DNA of 64,000 bases from Pyropia yezoensis (GCA_009829735.1 CM020620.1:3836299-3900298); one strand, 5' to 3'; shown: positions 1-11,806, numbered from the stretch's first letter. A program made the numbers and translations. Notes: a model not told the origin generated them from the sequence alone.

Positions 1-423
1 AGGGGCGGCAGGCCACTTGCCTGATCCGTTCCTCCCCCTGCATTTGGGTCCGTATTCCCTAAGTTTGGGATAGTTAGCTTAGTAGTAAATCCAACTTGGA
101 TTTGAGGGTTTTCTGCATTTATCGTCTTGAATTTTCGTGTGGCCCGGTGGGCAGGTGCTGGGGTGGGAGATTCTGAGTGGCGAGATTCTTAGGGGACCCT
201 GGGGGGATAAGGGGAGGGACAGCGGGGCTTGGCCCTGCGTCCCCGTCCCGACCAAGAAACTGTTGGACCACACACCATCCTCTTGTTTGTCCGTGGGGGG
301 TTTGCCCCACAACAGGGACAGAGTGTGTGCGACTTGCACTTCTTCCGGTTCCCCCGACACGGGAGGCAGCCCTTGCACACCGCCCCAACTTGGGTGCCGT
401 GTGTGCATGTGGTTTTTGCCACA
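1..423 (+). repeat. 5' LTR of A1, missing about its first 45 bp
   Basis: It matches the other family A LTRs from their internal GGGGCGGCAGGCC segment onward and ends TTTTTGCCACA at 423. The full family LTR is 468-469 bp. Compared with the 3' LTR of the same element (8863-9331) there are several substitutions, for example TTAGGGG versus TGAGGGG near 188. Confidence 0.92.
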
Positions 424-425
424 TT

Positions 426-440
426 TGGTGGAGCAGCGGG
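426..440 (+). other. primer-binding site of A1
   Basis: TGGTGGAGCAGCGGG begins two bases after the LTR end. It starts with TGG, the complement of a tRNA CCA tail, and recurs in the same place in every family A copy with AGCAGG in place of AGCGGG. The priming tRNA would end in GCTCCACCA. I did not assign its amino acid. Confidence 0.7.
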
Positions 441-542
441 GGTCAGAGGTGAACTTTACCTCCGGGTGCACCCGGGTGTAGGGGGCCCTCTGTCTCAGAG
501 GAACGGTGGTCTTGGACCGTGTCATCCGGATCGTGAGCCAAC

Positions 543-2489
543 ATGGCTAGCTCGGACCCCCCGTCGTCCGGGGAGTACACGGGTGATGCACGTACTTCAG
601 TGCCTTTGAATACTGGTGAGACACAGGTGGGTTTACCTGGGGTCGCAGAGGGACTAGAGGTCCCTCAAGCCAGCAGGACTGGAAGTACGGGCGGGCAACA
701 GGCCACCCCGACTCAGTCGGGAGTTCACTCGGGTGACACTTCTGATGTGGGTGGGCCGAAGTCTGGCCACCGTGTGGTATACTCAACGGGAACGTCCCAA
801 GGGGTGAGGACTGTCCCCGCGGGTTCCACTCGGGTTGGAGCCAACTTTGGCTTGGAGCCGTCGCCAACTAGGCTTTCGGAGGACGGTGGACCTCCGTTGG
901 TCGGCGATGGGCTCGCGCCCATGCCCCCGGTTGAGGCCCCTGAGGGACGTGGTTACCCCTCAGGTGGACTCCCGGAGGCGGACCGAGACTCAACTGGAGT
1001 CGTCAATCCACTCCTCGCGGAAACTGTCCGTCGGGAGGCGACCAATGTGTTGCGGCAGACTTTGCCGGACCTGGTGGTCACGATGACGAATACTATTCTG
1101 AATCAGATTGTGGCGAGTTTGCCAGATGGCCTCAATGTCCAAACCGGATTGGGGCTTTCGAGCCCGCAGGCACAGGGGGAATCCCTCCCCACGCCTATCT
1201 CGGGTCGCCCCGAACTGGGGGCGACACCTGTGACTCCCAACGAGGGAGCCACACCATTCTCGGTGGGGCGTACGCCCTTCATGGGGGAGTTCTCCCCGGA
1301 AACGCCGGCGGCTACACCAAGCGCGCCGCGCCGGACTACAGGCACTGAGGGTGAACTTACCCCAGTGCCACAGCGGCTGTTCCCTCAACGTGAGGTGCCG
1401 CCAAAGATCCAGGTAGCCAACCCGGTCTACCAGAGGATCTTTGACTGTGCGACCTACGCCCTCCACAACAAGTCGGTGGTGTATGGTCCTGACCAGGCCC
1501 GAGCCATGGGCCGTGCCAAGAAGAATGCACTTCATTCTTTTGGGCACAAAGCGGAGTGGGATGGAACCCCCCCCCTCCGTGTCTTTGAGTTCCTACGTCG
1601 TTTCACAAAAGCCTGTGACGACAATGCCATAAGTGAAGGCATGGCTTTTTACATGCTACAGGAGTTTGCGAAGGGCGACCTGCGGACAGAACTTATGTCC
1701 GTCATGCCCAGCTCCTCAAGTGGAGGCGCTGGGGAGGTGACGTCCTATTTGGAGCTCGTCAACTGGTTGTTGAGAGCCATGGTTGATGAGGCAGCGTTGG
1801 CTTCTCAAGTCGAGGAGTTTACGCAAGCCCATCAGGAAGAGGCGGAGGACGAGTTGTCCTTTGCGGAGCGAGTCCGTAAGCTCAACAATCTTTGTGGGTT
1901 TCTTCATCCACAAGCTGTGGTGAAGAGTCGTTTTGTGGAGGGACTCCATTGGTCAGTCCGGATGGAGACCCGGGAGCATAACACTGCCCGGGAGACCCTG
2001 GCCGAGTTGGCTAGGTTCGCCTATCGCAGAGGCGAGGCCTACCGCAAGTTGCGGGAGGAACAACGCCAGGAGCGTCAGGCCGAGTTGGCCAAGGAACGGG
2101 AGGAGGCGCGCCAGGCCAGAGAGTTGAGAGAGGCACGCCGAATCCGCAAGGAGAGGGTGGTAGCTGCCGTGGGAACTTCCCAGGGTATCCCTTCGTCTTC
2201 CCCAGTTGGGAAGATCCCTCCCGGAACAGACCATCGGTGTTGGAACTGCAACTCCGATGGACACTGGGCATAAGATTGCCCCAAGTTGAGTAAACGCATC
2301 CAACAACTTGTTAGGAATGCGAGTAAGAAGTCGGCTACGAACGAAGTACGCTCACGCCGCGAGGGTGGGTCTCGACCGGTCGTCGCGGTCGCCACACCCT
2401 CGGCGGAGGAGGCGGACACGTCGTCCTCGGACTCGTCGTCTTCCTCCCCTCCCTCAGATTCGGACGCCAAGTCGGCGGGAAACGAATGA
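543..2489 (+). pseudogene. gag: gag of A1, interrupted by one stop codon
   Basis: This encodes a nucleocapsid/capsid polyprotein that would form the retrotransposon particle. It starts with the same MASSDPPSSG as the intact copy at 40919. A long Pro/Thr/Gly-rich N-terminal third is followed by a helical capsid-like part, then a charged Glu/Arg coiled segment and a CCHC zinc knuckle. In this copy the tyrosine codon inside the knuckle (residue 577, 2271-2273) has become TAA. The frame otherwise continues to a TGA at 2487-2489. That stop overlaps the pol ATG as ATGA. Confidence 0.9.
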
Positions 2490-5400
2490 CCGTTGGGGCT
2501 GGTCGTCCGAAGCTCACAACGGCAGCCTCGGCCAAGTGGGCCAGGAGGACGAACCAACCGTGCCGGATACTGCGGCGACCTAAGGGAGTCCGCCCACCTC
2601 GGGTAGGACTCCCCAAGAACGTAGACCCGCGTCGGGTCATCGCGGTGCTGACGGGTGAGAACTTCCAGGTGGCTGGACGGGTGCAACTTGCCCCCGGCCG
2701 CGCCTGTTGTGCCCGTATCGTACTTGATACCGGGTCAGGAGCCTCCTTGATACGCAAGTCGCTATTTCCAAAGGAGGTGAAGCTCCAACCCTGGAGGTCC
2801 AAAGCTGACCATATGATTGACATCAATGGTGGGGTACTTCCCATCGTTGGTGCCGTGACCCTACCAACTAGGTTGGGGACCCATGAGGTCGACGTGACCT
2901 ATGGTGTAGTTGAGAATATATCGGTACCCGTGCTTCTGGGTACCCCTTATGTTGTTACACAAGTGCCTTTGATTTGTGGCCCTGAGTACTGGGTCAAGTT
3001 GATGAATGGGGAGACTATCCCCATCCTTGGTAAGGGAAAGTCTGTGGCTCCTGTGACAGTTTCACAGTCGAAGCCTGTTTGCTCTGTGAGGGAAGGGTTT
3101 ACTGCTACCCTGCGTCTAGCCCGTAAAGTCACGTTGCCCCCCAACTCGGTGGCGCACGTTGACGTTGTAACTGATTATACGGGGAACGGGTTGGTGCACC
3201 CTCACCCCCGTCTTGCTCGCAAGCACCAAGTGCATGTTGCCCTTGGCACGATGGACTCCAAAGCCGGAGTCCCGTGGAGGATACAGGTGATGAACCTGAG
3301 CTCGTCGCCCCAGTACTTCAAGTCGGGAGCCAAGTTCGGCTATATCGACCAACACGAGGGACCGGTAGTAGCGGTCACCCTCAACGCGGGCGCAAGTAGC
3401 GACCCGAAGTCCGGAAAGGAGAAGCATCAAGCCAAGTCGGCCGCCTCTCCTCGGCCCCATGTGAACATGGAGGGTGTCCCCCCCAGGTTGAGGGTTCAAG
3501 TTGAAGGCCTCTTGGACCAATATCACAAGTTGTGGGATGGTCAATTGGGACTCATGAGAGCCACCCAACACCGGATCGAGTTGAAGCCCGGTGCACCCCC
3601 TATACGCCAACAACCGTATAGGGGGGGACCTCGTTCAAGGGCCCTCGTTAAGGAGCAAGTTGCTCGCATGGAGGCCCTCGATGTGATCGAGGCCAGCAAC
3701 GCCGAGTGGGCGAGTCCGGTGGTTATCGTCCCCAAAGTTGATGGGACCCCCCGGTTTTGTATCGACGACCGTAAGCTCAACGAGAGCACGGTGAAGGACA
3801 GTTATCCCCTACCTAGGATGGACGACTGTCTGGACTCTCTGGGGGAGGCAAACGTGTTCTCTACCCTGGACTGTAACGCGGGGTACTGGCAAATTCCCAT
3901 TGCCCCGGAGGACAGGCATAAAACTACCTTTACCTGTCACTGTGGTACCTACCAGTGCAAGCGCCTACCGTTTGGTCTGTGTAACGCGCCGGCAACTTTC
4001 CAGCGCGCTATGGACATGATTCTGGCCGGAGTACGGTGGCAGATCTGTCTTGTGTACCTAGACGATATCATTGTGTTCTCCCGAAGTCCGGAGGAACACA
4101 TTGGCCATCTTGGCCAGGTGTTCAAGCTACTTGCTGACGCCGGTGTGTCACTGAAGGCGAGTAAGTGCCACCTCTTTACTCAAGAGGTGGAGTACTTGGG
4201 ACATGTTGTCCATCCGGGGCGTCTCAGTGTTAACGAGAAGAACTTGAGGGCCATTCGTAAGGCTCAGTACCCCCGGACCCAGACCCAGATGAGGAGCTTC
4301 CTCGGGATGTGTAACGTGTACCGACGCTTCACCAAGGGCTTCGCCAAGGTGGCGAAGCCGTTGAATGAGCTAGTGAGCTCAACGCTACCGAAGAACCTGC
4401 CTCCCCCAAGTCGGGTGGAGCAGGAATCCTTTGAGACTCTTCGGGACCTTCTGCTGAAGCCCCCCATCTTGGCAATTCCCAGGTTGGGAAGCCACTACAT
4501 CCTGGATGTGGACGCTAGCTACGACCAACTTGGTTGTGTGTTGCTTCAGCAGCAGCCGGACAAGGAGTACTTGCCGGTGGGATACTTCAGTAAGGGGCTG
4601 AACTCGGCCGAGAAGAACTACGGAGTCACCGAGTTGGAAGGACTCGCAGTGGTGTGGGCGGTGACGTCACTTCGTCACTACCTAGAGGGTGAGAAGTTCC
4701 TCATCCGCTGTGACCACCGCGTGCTGCAGTTCATCTTTAAGACGGACTGTACGAACACTCATCTCAATCGGTGGAAGGTGCGACTGGCACCCTTCAACTT
4801 TGACATTGAGTACCGACCTGGCAGGCAACATGCCCTTGCCGACGGCCTCTCTCGGGTACCTACCGAGGGGCTGGACACTAACCCAGTCGATGAGGACATC
4901 CCCATCGTGGGGGTAGTCACGCGCTCGGGTCAGGCGTTGAACCCCGAGGCGCCAGGGAACAAGAAGTACTTGCCCCTGTCCCTGGACGAGGTGGTGAAGG
5001 CCCAGGCCGAGGATCCCTTCTGCAAGTCGCAGAGGGATACATAGGATACGGTGGTTGAGACGCGCTTCTTTCTGGGAGACGATGGCCTCCTCATGAGGAG
5101 GGGGGTATTCCAGGGGACTGAACAACTTGTCGTCCCCGCATCCCTCAAGGACAGTATCCTTGAGAGGGAGCACAACGCTCCCACGGGTGGACACCTGGGG
5201 TCTAGTAAACTGTACCAGACCCTGAGGACCAGGTACTACTGGCCGTCCATGGTGGTGGACATCTATAGTTGGGTGGCTGCCTGCACAAGTTGTGCACAGA
5301 ACCGTCTGATGGAACGGCGGCCTAGTACGGCTATGCTATTGTTCCCGGCCTAGGAGCCCTTCGCCGCGTTGGCGATGGACATCCTTGGGCCACTGCCAGT

Positions 5401-6469
5401 GACCGAGGAGGGCAACCAGTACCTCCTGGTCATCTGTGACCGCTTCACGAAACTTACGCGAGCGATCCCACTGGCAGAGATCACGGCCATGTCGGTCGTG
5501 TCAGCCTTTCTAGATCACTGGGTTGCCGCGTATGGCATCCCGGATAGTACACTATCGGACAATGGACCGCAATTTGCGTCTGTACTGTTTCAGGGAGTGC
5601 TGGATATGTTGGGGGTTAAGGCAAACTATGCCACCCCCTACCACCCACAAACTAATGGGCAGGTGGAGCGCTTCAACAAAACTATTGTTCGGCAGCTGCG
5701 CCACTATGTGAGTGAGCACGTGAAGACGTGGGACCAATACATTTCTATTCTTACTACCGCCTACAATTCGCAGGTTCACTCATCTACCGGGGAAGTACCC
5801 CTCGCTTTTGTGACCCCCCGTCGTGTGCGGTCTATTGCTGTGCGGCGGTCGCTCCCAACTAGGGAGGATGGTGGCAGTACGCCTACTCCTACTGAGAGTA
5901 AGGCGGAGTTCGCTGCTAGGCTTGAAAACCTCATCCCTAAAGTCAGGGCTGAGATGGACACAGCACAAAAGCGCAACAAGCGTACCTTTGACAAAAAGGT
6001 GCGCAATGCTAAGCACGTCCCCGAGCAGGGTGACTGGGTGCTGGTACACTCGCACACCCCAACTGGGGGTAAGCTGGTATTCCAGACGAAGGGGCCGTAC
6101 CAGGTCCTTCGTACTGATGGGCGGCGCTTCACCATCGAAAGTGACGATGGGGTCCGCACAGTGAACGGACAGGACGTGGTCAAAGTTGCACCGCCGTCTG
6201 CAGGCGACCCAGCTTGGGCGCGTGCTTTGGAAGCGTGGCGCCTCCCCTCACTGCCTGCGGCCAAACAGGGCCCGCAGGAGTACGTGTTCGATAAGTTCAT
6301 CGACCACGGATGGGATGAAGACACTGACCGCCTCATGTTGAGGGTGCGTTGGTTTGGCTACAAAGCCAAGGATGATACGTGGGAGTATGTGGAGGACCTT
6401 CCCGCTGAGAAGGTCCGGGCGTACTGTGCCCGGAATGAGATAGACCCTAACAGCCCTCCCTCAACGTGA
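2486..6469 (+). pseudogene. pol: pol of A1 (protease-RT-RNase H-integrase-chromodomain), two stops
   Basis: It has the same domain order as the intact pol at 42862-46845: protease with DTGSGAS, reverse transcriptase with YLDD, RNase H, HHCC zinc domain, DDE integrase and a chromodomain-like C-terminus. In-frame stops lie at 5042-5044, between RNase H and integrase, and at 5351-5353, between the HHCC and DDE parts. Elsewhere the frame is unbroken. One RT residue differs in a conserved stretch (FCIDDRK here, FCIDYRK in A2). The -1 frame relative to gag and the ATGA overlap are retained. This copy cannot make full-length Pol without readthrough. Confidence 0.93.
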
Positions 6470-6580
6470 GGGAAGGCCGAGCAACAGTGCCAAGAGAGTG
6501 CTTCAAGTCGAAGTGGTACGCAGAGTGGCTTTTAACTACAGCCCTAACCCTCACACTCTCACAACAAAGGCAGCTGCCAA

Positions 6581-8524
6581 CTAGGCATGCATGCTAGACT
6601 CTCCCACTCCACGGCCCTCGCCCTCACGTGGAGGCGAGCGGCGAGACCCACGCCGATAACGGTCTCCACTCGTTGGAAGGGGCGGCGGCTCCAAGTCGGA
6701 ACCGTCGCGCCCTTCACGGTCGCGCAAGTGGCGCCGACCGTGGCTACTCTTCTGCTTAGTCTTGCGCGCAAGTTCGCGACGCAGACGCTGGACAGACTCC
6801 GTCTCCGACGGGGTAGAGGACTCCGAAACGGAGTAAGACAACTCGTCTTCCGACACGGAGGGAGAGCGCCGCGGGTGTCGGCGGCAACGGCGAGGAGGCG
6901 AGTATGCCCGGCTCGCGCGACGTTTGCCACGCCCAAGTGGGGCTGGCTGGGGCATAATAGCCCCAATGCGAGCCAACTCGGCTGTCATGAACTCCGCCAC
7001 CGACTCGCAACTCGCGGTCGCCACTGCAGTACGAGCGCGCTCCTCAAGTTGAGGAGTCTCGGAACTTTGGAGGGTTGCGGTCGACGCGGCCAACCAGGAA
7101 ATGGTGCGCACCAACGTGGTGATCATCATCTCTGAGGTTAGAGGCGTGGGTGGTAACACCAACTTGGGGTATACCGTCAGGAGGGTGGCCCCCAAGTTGG
7201 GGGACACCGGGGTGGATGACTCCACGGCCACGCTGATCGGGATGTTCCCGTGAGGCTGGAAAGGAACAGGAGGAAGCGGAGGGGCACGCCGAGGTGGCGG
7301 TACCCGGGTATAACTGCGACCCCGACTTGGGGCCCCCGCAGTAGGTTGATTCATATGGTCATCATATGAGGGCACAGCCATAACTATGGGCTTGTCCGGG
7401 GGAGGCGCGGTGTGGCGATCCACCCCCGGGGCATACGGGTAGTCCCCGATGCCCAACCCCTCTCGTAGGACCACACGGCCGTCGTGAAGTTCACGAGCGA
7501 CCCACACGAACTGGCGAAGTGCGCCATCGTCCTTGGGCCCACGAGTGGGGCGGCGCAACTTGTGCTCAATGCTCTCCCACTCGATGAACTTATAGAGCCG
7601 AAGCATCTCCTCAAGTAGAGTGAGTTGTCCTGATGAGCACTTCTCAGCAACTAGCTGAGGGGTGAGCTGTTCCAAACCTTGGATGAGCCGGAGGGGGAGA
7701 TGCCAGAGCATCCCCCGCCGCTGAACACAAGACACCCAGGTCGACATGACCTCGAGGAGCCACTGGGTGGCCAACATGGCCCACACCAGGTGATCAGGGC
7801 CGGCCGTCAACATGACGCAGCCGAAGTGGTCAAGCAACCGTGGCAGCAACGCCGGGAACCCATAGGGGACCTCAACTTGAGGCCACCACTCGGGCTTCTT
7901 CGGATAGTACTGCTCCTTACTGGCAGCAGACTGTTGAGGAAACTCAAGTTGAGCCGAGGTCACCAAGTACGGACCTCGCCGGAAGTCCTTCTCCATCCGC
8001 ACATCAAAGTGATGAGTGTGCGGATCGGCCTCGTGGAGGTACGGGGGGCGAGATACCACCGCGTCCCAAGTAAAGGTCGGCAAGTCGCCGGGACCCGGGA
8101 TAGTTCCCCCGCGGTCCACCATGGCCTTGGCCCGCTGTACGTCTTCGACCTCCTCGTCGTCCAGGAAGGCAAACTGGTCCGTCCTGAAGCCGGCAGGGAA
8201 CCCGACCCTACGGGGATACTTCTCCCGTAGGCGGTCCCATACCCGACCCATCGCTGCGCCAAGTCGGCCACCGCGAAGAACAGTCAACCCCTCCTCATAG
8301 AGAGGCCAAGCGGGGTAAAACCACCGCCCCAAGGCCTCACGCGGGACAACTTGTCCCGCCTCTGGGGGAGACCCCGCCGGCAACCCAAAGCCGGGTGACG
8401 CGGGAGTCCCATCTCCCGGAGCGATCGCGGAGCCCCCGCCGGAAGTCCCGGCGGGTGCTGCACCGTAGGAGGTGTCCTCCATACGCTCATCTAGAGAGTC
8501 CGTCTCCACTCCCGGGGTCGCCAT
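6581..8524 (-). CDS. antisense accessory ORF of family A (A1 copy), function unknown
   Basis: An unbroken antisense frame of about 647 codons lies between the pol stop and the 3' LTR, converging on pol. The likely start is the ATG of MATPGVETDSLDERMEDTSY at 8522-8524, although the open frame extends further upstream to 8695. The N-terminus is rich in Gly, Ser and Pro. A central part of about 250 residues looks globular, rich in Trp and Tyr with few gaps. The C-terminus is Arg/Ser-rich (SPPRRCRR, EDELSYSVSESS) and ends in basic low complexity. I see no envelope-like signal peptide or membrane segment and recognise no domain. The frame is also open in the copy at 54776-56719 with scattered, often conservative differences, while gag-pol of this same A1 copy is broken. 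Confidence 0.6.
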   Translation of the reverse strand: MATPGVETDSLDERMEDTSYGAAPAGTSGGGSAIAPGDGTPASPGFGLPAGSPPEAGQVVPREALGRWFYPAWPLYEEGLTVLRGGRLGAAMGRVWDRLREKYPRRVGFPAGFRTDQFAFLDDEEVEDVQRAKAMVDRGGTIPGPGDLPTFTWDAVVSRPPYLHEADPHTHHFDVRMEKDFRRGPYLVTSAQLEFPQQSAASKEQYYPKKPEWWPQVEVPYGFPALLPRLLDHFGCVMLTAGPDHLVWAMLATQWLLEVMSTWVSCVQRRGMLWHLPLRLIQGLEQLTPQLVAEKCSSGQLTLLEEMLRLYKFIEWESIEHKLRRPTRGPKDDGALRQFVWVARELHDGRVVLREGLGIGDYPYAPGVDRHTAPPPDKPIVMAVPSYDDHMNQPTAGAPSRGRSYTRVPPPRRAPPLPPVPFQPHGNIPISVAVESSTPVSPNLGATLLTVYPKLVLPPTPLTSEMMITTLVRTISWLAASTATLQSSETPQLEERARTAVATASCESVAEFMTAELARIGAIMPQPAPLGRGKRRASRAYSPPRRCRRHPRRSPSVSEDELSYSVSESSTPSETESVQRLRRELARKTKQKSSHGRRHLRDREGRDGSDLEPPPLPTSGDRYRRGSRRSPPREGEGRGVGESSMHA

Positions 8525-8849
8525 GGCTATCCCCAAGTTGGGGAGAGACGCTCTGGCTATCGCGGCACGAGACCCGCCTCGAGTTGAGGGGGACTCGGAT
8601 CGTGGGTATACGGGTGGCCTCCCCAGCGTGGGGCGGCCCAGTGGAAGGTGAAGGGGAGGTGGTGGTGATGGTGAAGTGAGAACTGAGGAGAGCAAGCTGC
8701 CGAGTGGGCAAGCTTGAGGAGAGGGGCGGTCAACGTGACCGCCTCCACATCCGCGTTACGTACTCCAGGGGGGACAGCAAGTCGCGCCCCCAACGCCGAG
8801 ACGTGCGTTTACGCACCCCCTCACAGGGCCGACCGGGTCGGTCGGAACT

Positions 8850-8862
8850 GAGGAGAGGGGAG
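8850..8862 (+). other. polypurine tract of A1
   Basis: GAGGAGAGGGGAG directly abuts the 3' LTR start TGTGGCAG. The same 13 bases precede the 3' LTR of A2 (57048-57060), which fits the plus-strand priming site. Confidence 0.85.
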
Positions 8863-9331
8863 TGTGGCAGTATTGACCCCCAGGCAGGGGGGCAACACGT
8901 GCCATGCAAGGTGCGGCAGGCCACTAGCCTGATCCGTTCCTCCCCCTGCATTTGGGTCCGTATTCCCTAAGTTTGGGATAGTTAGCTTAGTAGTAAATCC
9001 AACTTGGATTTGAGGGTTTTCTGCATTTATCGTCTTGAATTTTCGTGTGGCCCGGTGGGCAGGTGCTGGGGTGGGAGATTCTGAGTGGCGAGATTCTGAG
9101 GGGACCCTGGGGGGATGAGGGGAGGGACAGCGGGGCTTGGCCCTGCGTCCCCGTCCCGACCAAGAAACTGTTGGACCACACACCATCCTCTTGTTTGTCC
9201 GTGGGGGGTTTGCCCCACAACAGGGACAGAGTGTGTGCGACTTGCAATTCTTCCGGTTCCCCCGACACGGGAGGCAGCCCTTGTACACCGCCCCAACTTG
9301 GGTGCCGTGTGTGCATGTGGTTTTTGCCACA
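8863..9331 (+). repeat. 3' LTR of A1
   Basis: 469 bp, beginning TGTGGCAGTATTGACC and ending GTTTTTGCCACA, so the termini form a 7-bp inverted repeat. The sequence immediately to the right (CAAGC...) belongs to the older antisense family A copy. Confidence 0.95.
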
Positions 9332-10690
9332 CAAGCTGGGTCGCCCGCAGGCGGTGGTGCATCTTTGATCACGTCCTGTCCGTTCACTGTGCGGACCCCA
9401 TCGTCACTCTCGATGGTGAAGCGCCGCCCATCAGTACGAAGGACCTGGTACGGCCCCTTCGTCCGGAATACCAACTTACCCCCAGTTGGGGTGTGTGAGT
9501 GGACCAATACCCAGTCACCCTGCTCGGGGACATGCTTGGCGTTGCGCACCTTTTTGTCAAAGGTACGCTTGTTGCGCTTTTGTGCTGTGTCCATCTCAGC
9601 CCTGACTTTAGGGATGAGGTTTTCAAGCCTAGCAGCGAACTCCGCCTTACTCTCAGTAGGAGTAGGCGTACTGCCACCATCCTCCCTAGTTGGGAGCGAC
9701 CGCCGCACAGCAATAGACCGCACACGACGGGGGGTCACAAAAGCGAGGGGTACTTCCCCGGTAGATGAGTGAACCTGCGAATTGTAGGCAGTGGTAAGAA
9801 TAGAAATGTATTGGTCCCACGTCTTCACGTGCTCACTCACATAGTGGCGCAGCTGCCGAACAATAGTTTTGTTGAAGCGCTCCTTAACGAGGGCCCTTGA
9901 ACGGGGCCCTCCCCTATACGGTTTTTGGCGTATAGGGGCTTCAACTCGATCCGGTGTTGGGTGGCTCTCATGAGTCCCAACTGACCATCCCACAACTTGT
10001 GATATTGGTCCAAGAGGCGTTCAACTTGAACCCTCAACCTGGGTGGAACACCCTCCATGTTCACATGGGGACGAGGAGAGGCGGCCGACTTGGCTTGGTG
10101 CTTCTCCTTTCCGGACTTCGGGTCGCTACTCGCGCCCGCGTTGAGGGTGACCGCTACTGCCGGTCCCTCATGTTGGTCGATCTAGCCGAACTTGGCTCCC
10201 GATCAAAGATACTTTTTTTTGAGGGTGGCGGGGGTAGCAACTTGCTACGACCCCTGTCACAGGCTCGAGCCCATCACCGACGAGTGAAGGTCCGCCGTCC
10301 TCCACCCGCCTAGTTGGCGACGGCTCTATGCCGAGGTTGAATCCAACCCGAGTGGATCTCGCGGGGACAGTCCTCTCACCTTGGGACGTTCCCTTTGAGT
10401 GTACCACCCGGTGGCCGAAGTGCGAACCACCGGTCCGAGGAAGACCCTCAGAGTGAACACCCGACTGGGTCGGGGTGGCATACCGCCCGCACCGATACCC
10501 ACGGCCCTGCTGGCTGGAGTGCCTCTAGCACCTCTGCGACCCCAGGTACACCCTGTGTCTGGCCAGTATTCAAAGGCGCCGGAGTAAAGTCGTCACCGGA
10601 GAGTTTCCCGAACGTCGGGAGGTCCGATCCAGCCGTGTTGGCTAACGATCCACACGACACAGTCCAAGAACACCGTTCCTCTGAGACAGA
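9332..10690 (-). pseudogene. gag-pol remnants of the deleted family A copy
   Basis: The gag start codon, ATG in other copies, is ACG here (10634-10636). Roughly the first 125 codons of gag are recognisable (SKGTSQGERTVPARSTRVG). They are followed by the segment ending GGPRSRALVKE, which precedes the RT in intact copies. That segment is fused to the integrase motif RFNKTIVRQLRHYVSEHV, so the RT, RNase H and half of the integrase have been deleted. No functional product is possible. Confidence 0.85.
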
Positions 10691-10738
10691 GGGCCCCCTA
10701 CACCCGGGTGCACCCGGAGGTAAAGTTCACCTCTGTCC

Positions 10739-10753
10739 CCTGCTGCTCCACCA
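10739..10753 (-). other. primer-binding site of the deleted copy
   Basis: The reverse complement reads TGGTGGAGCAGCAGG and lies two bases inside the LTR, exactly as in A2. Confidence 0.65.
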
Positions 10754-10755
10754 AA

Positions 10756-11224
10756 GGTGGCAAAAACCACTTGCACACACGACACCCAAGTTGGGGCGGT
10801 GTACAAGGGCTGCCTCCCGTGTCGGGGGAACCGGAAGAATTGCAAGTCGCACACACTCTGTCCCTGTTGTGGGGCAAACCCCCCACTGACAAACAAGAGG
10901 ATGGTGTGTGGTCCAACAGTTTCTTGGTCGGGACGGGGACGCAGGGCCAAGCCCCGCTGTCCCTCCCCTTATCCCCCCAGGGTCCCCTCAGAATCTCGCC
11001 ACTCAGAATCTCCCACCCCAGCACCTGCCCACCGGGCCACACGAAAATTCAAGACGATAAATGCAGAAAACCCTCAAATCCAAGTTGGATTTACTACTAA
11101 GCTAACTATCCCAAACTTAGGGAATACGGACCCAAATGCAGGGGGAGGAACGGATCAGGCTAGTGGCCTGCCGCCCCTTGCATGGCACGTGTTGCCCCCG
11201 TACCTGGGGGTCAATACTGCCACA
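10756..11224 (-). repeat. 5' LTR of the deleted minus-strand copy
   Basis: 469 bp. On the plus strand it runs from GGTGGCAAAAACC (terminal T mutated to G) to ...AATACTGCCACA. It is inverted relative to the A1 3' LTR at 8863-9331, with about 1.4 kb between them. Confidence 0.92.
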
Positions 11225-11508
11225 GCGGGGATGGAAAAGCGGGGGGGGGGGGGGGGCTGACAAGGACCGCGGTCGCCGCGTTCAACAAAGCGACATCAAC
11301 AAAGTGCAAGAACGCTCTTCAAAGCACATGCCACAAACAGGCATCAAACCAAATACCCGCAGGGCGAGAACGGATCGGGCGGAACGGATCGAGCAGTGCG
11401 GGTGAGACAAAGAACATGACATAGAAATAGCACAGCGACGGCACTGGGCAGCAACAAAAAGGCACGCACCGCCACCCCGCGTCCCATAATAAGAGGGCAC
11501 CAGCGTAC

Positions 11509-11557
11509 CCCTTCGCGGTTGCTGCTCACTGGTAGATGAGCGCTTCAGGCGAGCCAT
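11509..11557 (-). CDS. first exon of the CACTA second gene (minus copy), rest displaced
   Basis: ATG at 11555-11557 opens MARLKRSSTSEQQPRR, which matches MARVKRSSTSERQPRT at 19903 in the plus copy. In both copies a GT follows the same residue, so an intron is likely. The open frame otherwise runs to 11282 without homology. The downstream exons lie beyond the retrotransposon insertion at 11224 and out of the window. Confidence 0.5.
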
Positions 11558-11806
11558 GACGGGGATGTCAAGGTGCACGGAGAGCGGCGCGCACGTACCC
11601 GACGGTACATGGCGGACATGACGCCGTCGAGTAGGAGACGTCGACAGGCAGACGGCGAGCGGCCGCTACTACCTCCAGCAACAAGCACTGCTGGCGACTT
11701 CTCACTTCGGACAAATTACAGTGAAATCGAGTACGACATCTGTCCTAGAAACAAGAAGCATACACTCCTCCGGCAATTACTAATCACTTTAATTTCGTCA
11801 ATGCAC

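Larger units (their letters stand above)
1..9331 (+). mobile_element. Ty3/gypsy family A element, copy A1 (5' end cut by window)
   Basis: Order on the plus strand is partial 5' LTR (1-423), PBS (426), gag (543-2489), pol (2486-6469), antisense ORF (6581-8524, minus), polypurine tract (8850-8862) and 3' LTR (8863-9331). The LTR runs TGTGGCA...TGCCACA. The visible 5' LTR differs from the 3' LTR at a handful of positions over about 420 bp, so this copy is older than the one at 40332-57528, whose LTRs look identical. Gag and pol together carry three premature stops. The right flank is antisense family A integrase DNA, which indicates nested insertion into an older copy. The matching target duplication, predicted to be CAAGC as at 9332-9336, lies off the left edge. 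Confidence 0.93.
9332..11224 (-). mobile_element. older, internally deleted family A copy, interrupted by A1
   Basis: Reading on the minus strand from 11224, there is a complete LTR, PBS, the first part of gag, a jump into the pre-RT part of pol, and a second jump into integrase (about 9332-9882). The integrase sequence stops mid-gene where A1 begins. About 55 bp around 10205-10262, including a run of eight T, aligned to nothing I could recognise in the family. The missing chromodomain, antisense ORF and 3' LTR are expected to the left of A1, outside the window. The 5-bp right flank at 11225 is GCGGG. Confidence 0.85.

Noticed and set aside
6581..8695. Envelope gene in family A
   Set aside because: The frame is antisense, with no signal peptide, membrane anchor or cleavage site visible.
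8821..9993. 390-codon minus-strand fusion of integrase and LTR
   Set aside because: It arises at the junction between the A1 3' LTR and the older inverted copy. It is an accidental open frame, not a gene.
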